Assembly: GCA_002245135.1 (NCBI GenBank)
Contig: NGBS01001223.1
Span: forward strand, 1-27,934
Reading direction: 5' to 3'
Length of the DNA stretch: 27,934 bases
DNA from: Proteromonas lacertae
Lineage: Eukaryota; Sar; Bigyra; Opalinata; Proteromonadidae
In this document: positions 26,559 through 27,934 of the stretch, piece after piece
How the letters are laid out: every line of letters begins with the position of its first letter
How positions within the stretch are numbered: position 1 is the stretch's first letter
Translations under genes and position numbers: made by a program
The notes under the pieces: model-generated
The model's input: only the letters and a program-made list of their open reading frames with translations
Database searches by the model: none
Told to the model about the DNA's origin: nothing

Positions 26559-27023
26559 GTGAATGCCATTGGAAAGACCAAATTAGAGAGTTGGGATAAG
26601 AGCATACATGATATGTTATCTATTTTATATTCTACAATTTATGATGATGCTAATTCAATTACTAATAATGTCAATTTTATAATGTCCTATATAGGATATC
26701 GAAGTGAATATCAAGATAGTTCATGGAAAATGGAGAATCGTATAAAATGGAGTTCTATGGGTGAAAATAACATGATATTAAAATCTGTAGATGGTCAATT
26801 AGAAATTGTTCAAGCAAGACAAGTTTTACCAAACTGTTATTGCTTTGTAAGATATGCAGCTTTTCAAACATATTTGCAAATAGAAATACTAAATCCTGTT
26901 AGAATAATAACAAGCGAACTAATAATTAATTCAATCTTAACTCCAGATGTAGAAAAATTTTTAAGCAAATATTTAAGTTTTACAAATAATGTACCAAGAA
27001 TAGATATTTTTTTGAGTCATTAA
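26559..27023 (+). CDS. Unknown 154-residue open frame
   Basis: The frame reads as a folded protein: a helical start (MNAIGKTKLESWDKSIHDML), an aromatic middle (YRSEYQDSSWKMENRIKWSS) and strand-like blocks (QARQVLPNCYCFVRYAAFQT). It does not match any family I know. It starts without a clear promoter and lies in element A behind the ATPase and the small membrane gene. Coding-like sequence continues beyond its end to about 27210, so the gene is probably worn. Confidence 0.35.
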   Translation: MNAIGKTKLESWDKSIHDMLSILYSTIYDDANSITNNVNFIMSYIGYRSEYQDSSWKMENRIKWSSMGENNMILKSVDGQLEIVQARQVLPNCYCFVRYAAFQTYLQIEILNPVRIITSELIINSILTPDVEKFLSKYLSFTNNVPRIDIFLSH

Positions 27024-27222
27024 GTGGACATCATCAAGTATGCTTTTTTGAAATTACTCGTGATATATGTAGTTTTAGTATGAAAAATCCTACTACAGAG
27101 CACAATGTGGATAACTTTGAAGGTAATTGTATTCTAATCCCACAAAAAATAATATTTCCATATGGTAATAATGTTATTTTTAATAAAGATGATGCATTTG
27201 ATAGATAATATATGAATTATAA

Positions 27223-27840
27223 TTAATTCTTCTTGTTTCTCTTGTATTGTTGGTTTTGATTATCACTCTCAGTTCTTCTTTTCATCGGAGCAGGTGTTGT
27301 TGGTATTGGAATAATATCATAATCTGCAGGTTGTGTATACATATTCTCTAAATCTGCATCATCTACATCCTGATTCTCAGCACACTGATCCTCATCATCC
27401 TCCTTCTCCTTCTCAAGTTTTTGCTCAAATTTCTTGATACTACTATGCACTTCAAATTTTGGGATAATAGTGTATTTTTCTTTATCCTTCTTATCTAATA
27501 CAGTTATCTGTCTAATTCTCAAATCACACTGACACTCATAAAATAAATAACTTGGAGGATCTTTAATCTTGTTTAACCATGCCCAGAATCTTACAGTGTT
27601 ATTATCGTTGTCTTCAGGAAATATAACTTGAAAGCCACATTTCTTATAGTCTTTAACCATATTTGAGTCATCTGTATACTTGATGGCATAATCCACAAAC
27701 ATTTTTTTCAAAGGCTCCTTTACATCTTGATAATAATTTTTAATAGGTCTTCTGTTCCTAAATAAGAACCTTCCTGGAGTAAAACTCATGATATAGTACT
27801 TTGCATCTTTCAATCTTTTCTGTATTTGGTTCAGCTTCAT
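27223..27840 (-). CDS. Unknown 205-residue protein with acidic middle and basic tail
   Basis: The protein starts MKLNQIQKRLKDAKYYIMSF with basic residues (FRNRRPIKNYYQDV). Its middle forms mixed strands and helices (KKCGFQVIFPEDND, VRFWAWLNKIKDPPSYLFYE, CQCDLRIRQITVLDKKDKE). A Lys/Glu helix and an acidic stretch follow, and the Pro/Thr segment PIPTTPAPMKRR leads to a Lys/Asn-rich end with a nuclear-import-like motif. No family is recognised. A second open frame overlaps its start in the last 180 bases of the window (a VTYLTVKGWCN-type peptide), so the annotation of its beginning is uncertain. Confidence 0.45.
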   Translation of the reverse strand: MKLNQIQKRLKDAKYYIMSFTPGRFLFRNRRPIKNYYQDVKEPLKKMFVDYAIKYTDDSNMVKDYKKCGFQVIFPEDNDNNTVRFWAWLNKIKDPPSYLFYECQCDLRIRQITVLDKKDKEKYTIIPKFEVHSSIKKFEQKLEKEKEDDEDQCAENQDVDDADLENMYTQPADYDIIPIPTTPAPMKRRTESDNQNQQYKRNKKN

Positions 27841-27934
27841 TACACCATCCTTTTACAGTTAAATAAGTAACATCTCTATCATCTAATGTGATAAAATTAG
27901 ATCCATTATTGATATTTGAACTCATACCGCCAAA

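Larger units (their letters stand above)
8830..27934. mobile_element. Virus-like element A (Polinton/Maverick-like), right end outside the window
   Basis: This region holds the classic parts of a Polinton: retroviral-type integrase (minus strand, about 18247-19340), penton-like protein (22895-23850), double-jelly-roll major capsid protein (23882-25369) and A32-type packaging ATPase (about 25451-26287). Small membrane, zinc-ribbon and coiled-coil genes lie around them. No protein-primed DNA polymerase or protease is seen, but the element runs off the window. The left edge near 8830 is inferred from the cut-short DUF3431 gene and the change of gene style; no terminal repeat was found there. It is AT-rich like its surroundings. 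It looks broken in about half a dozen places, so it is an old copy. Element B is inserted in it at 11290-18192. Confidence 0.65.

Noticed and set aside
6482-27110. Similarity of a short KNPTT-type peptide before the HtrL-like gene and in the stretch near 27.08 kb
   Set aside because: Only a handful of residues match and the surroundings do not; it is probably chance.
8830-27934. A reassigned stop codon (UGA read as an amino acid) that would make several element genes whole
   Set aside because: Genes in the window end with all three stop codons, tryptophan is normally written TGG, and the elements also carry interruptions of other kinds. Ordinary decay explains the picture better.
1-27934. 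Protein-primed DNA polymerase B, protease, tRNA, rRNA or CRISPR array
   Set aside because: No polymerase motifs (YCDTD-type), cysteine-protease motifs, cloverleaf or regular spaced repeats were seen. A polymerase of element A may lie beyond the right edge.

Overview
The window looks like a very AT-rich eukaryotic chromosome segment holding a cluster of glycosyltransferase-type genes, followed by a long capsid-bearing virus-like region of the Polinton/Maverick kind. A second, smaller and clearly less AT-rich capsid-bearing element is nested inside that region. No rRNA, tRNA or CRISPR array was recognised. The mix of glycosyltransferase families (GT61-like, GT15-like, GT92, HtrL/YibB, DUF3431) together with Polintons would fit an AT-rich fungus such as a Glomeromycotina species. 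That host guess is inference; an endogenous large-virus origin of the glycosyltransferase cluster is an alternative.

Layout. 1-1200: a decayed DNA-transposon relic with a hAT-like transposase fragment between imperfect inverted repeats. 1550-8818: six plus-strand genes, several with an N-terminal membrane anchor followed by a glycosyltransferase-like domain (one decayed, two without an obvious ATG, the last cut short). About 8830-11200 and 18200-27934: AT-rich virus-like region A, with a retroviral-type integrase, penton-like protein, double-jelly-roll major capsid protein, A32/FtsK-type packaging ATPase, small membrane proteins and charged or coiled-coil proteins. Its capsid module and integrase look broken in a handful of places, and its right end lies outside the window. 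11290-18192: element B, 6.9 kb, flanked by a perfect 6-bp target-site duplication (GTTTGT) and terminal inverted repeats. It carries its own capsid protein, penton-like protein and at least six other genes, but no recognisable integrase, polymerase or packaging ATPase.

How it may fit together. Elements A and B have homologous penton and capsid genes in the same order but very different base composition, so B is not a recent copy of A. B sits in a gap between the coiled-coil genes and the integrase gene of A. A 6-bp duplication is the size made by Polinton integrases. The simplest reading is that B is a non-autonomous, capsid-encoding satellite that borrows an integrase, a replication system and perhaps an ATPase from an A-like helper. 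Its left end is a 203-bp near-perfect palindrome and its right end is a shortened version of the same repeat, which recalls hairpin-ended linear genomes. These elements are treated as fossils: B looks younger and nearly whole, A older.
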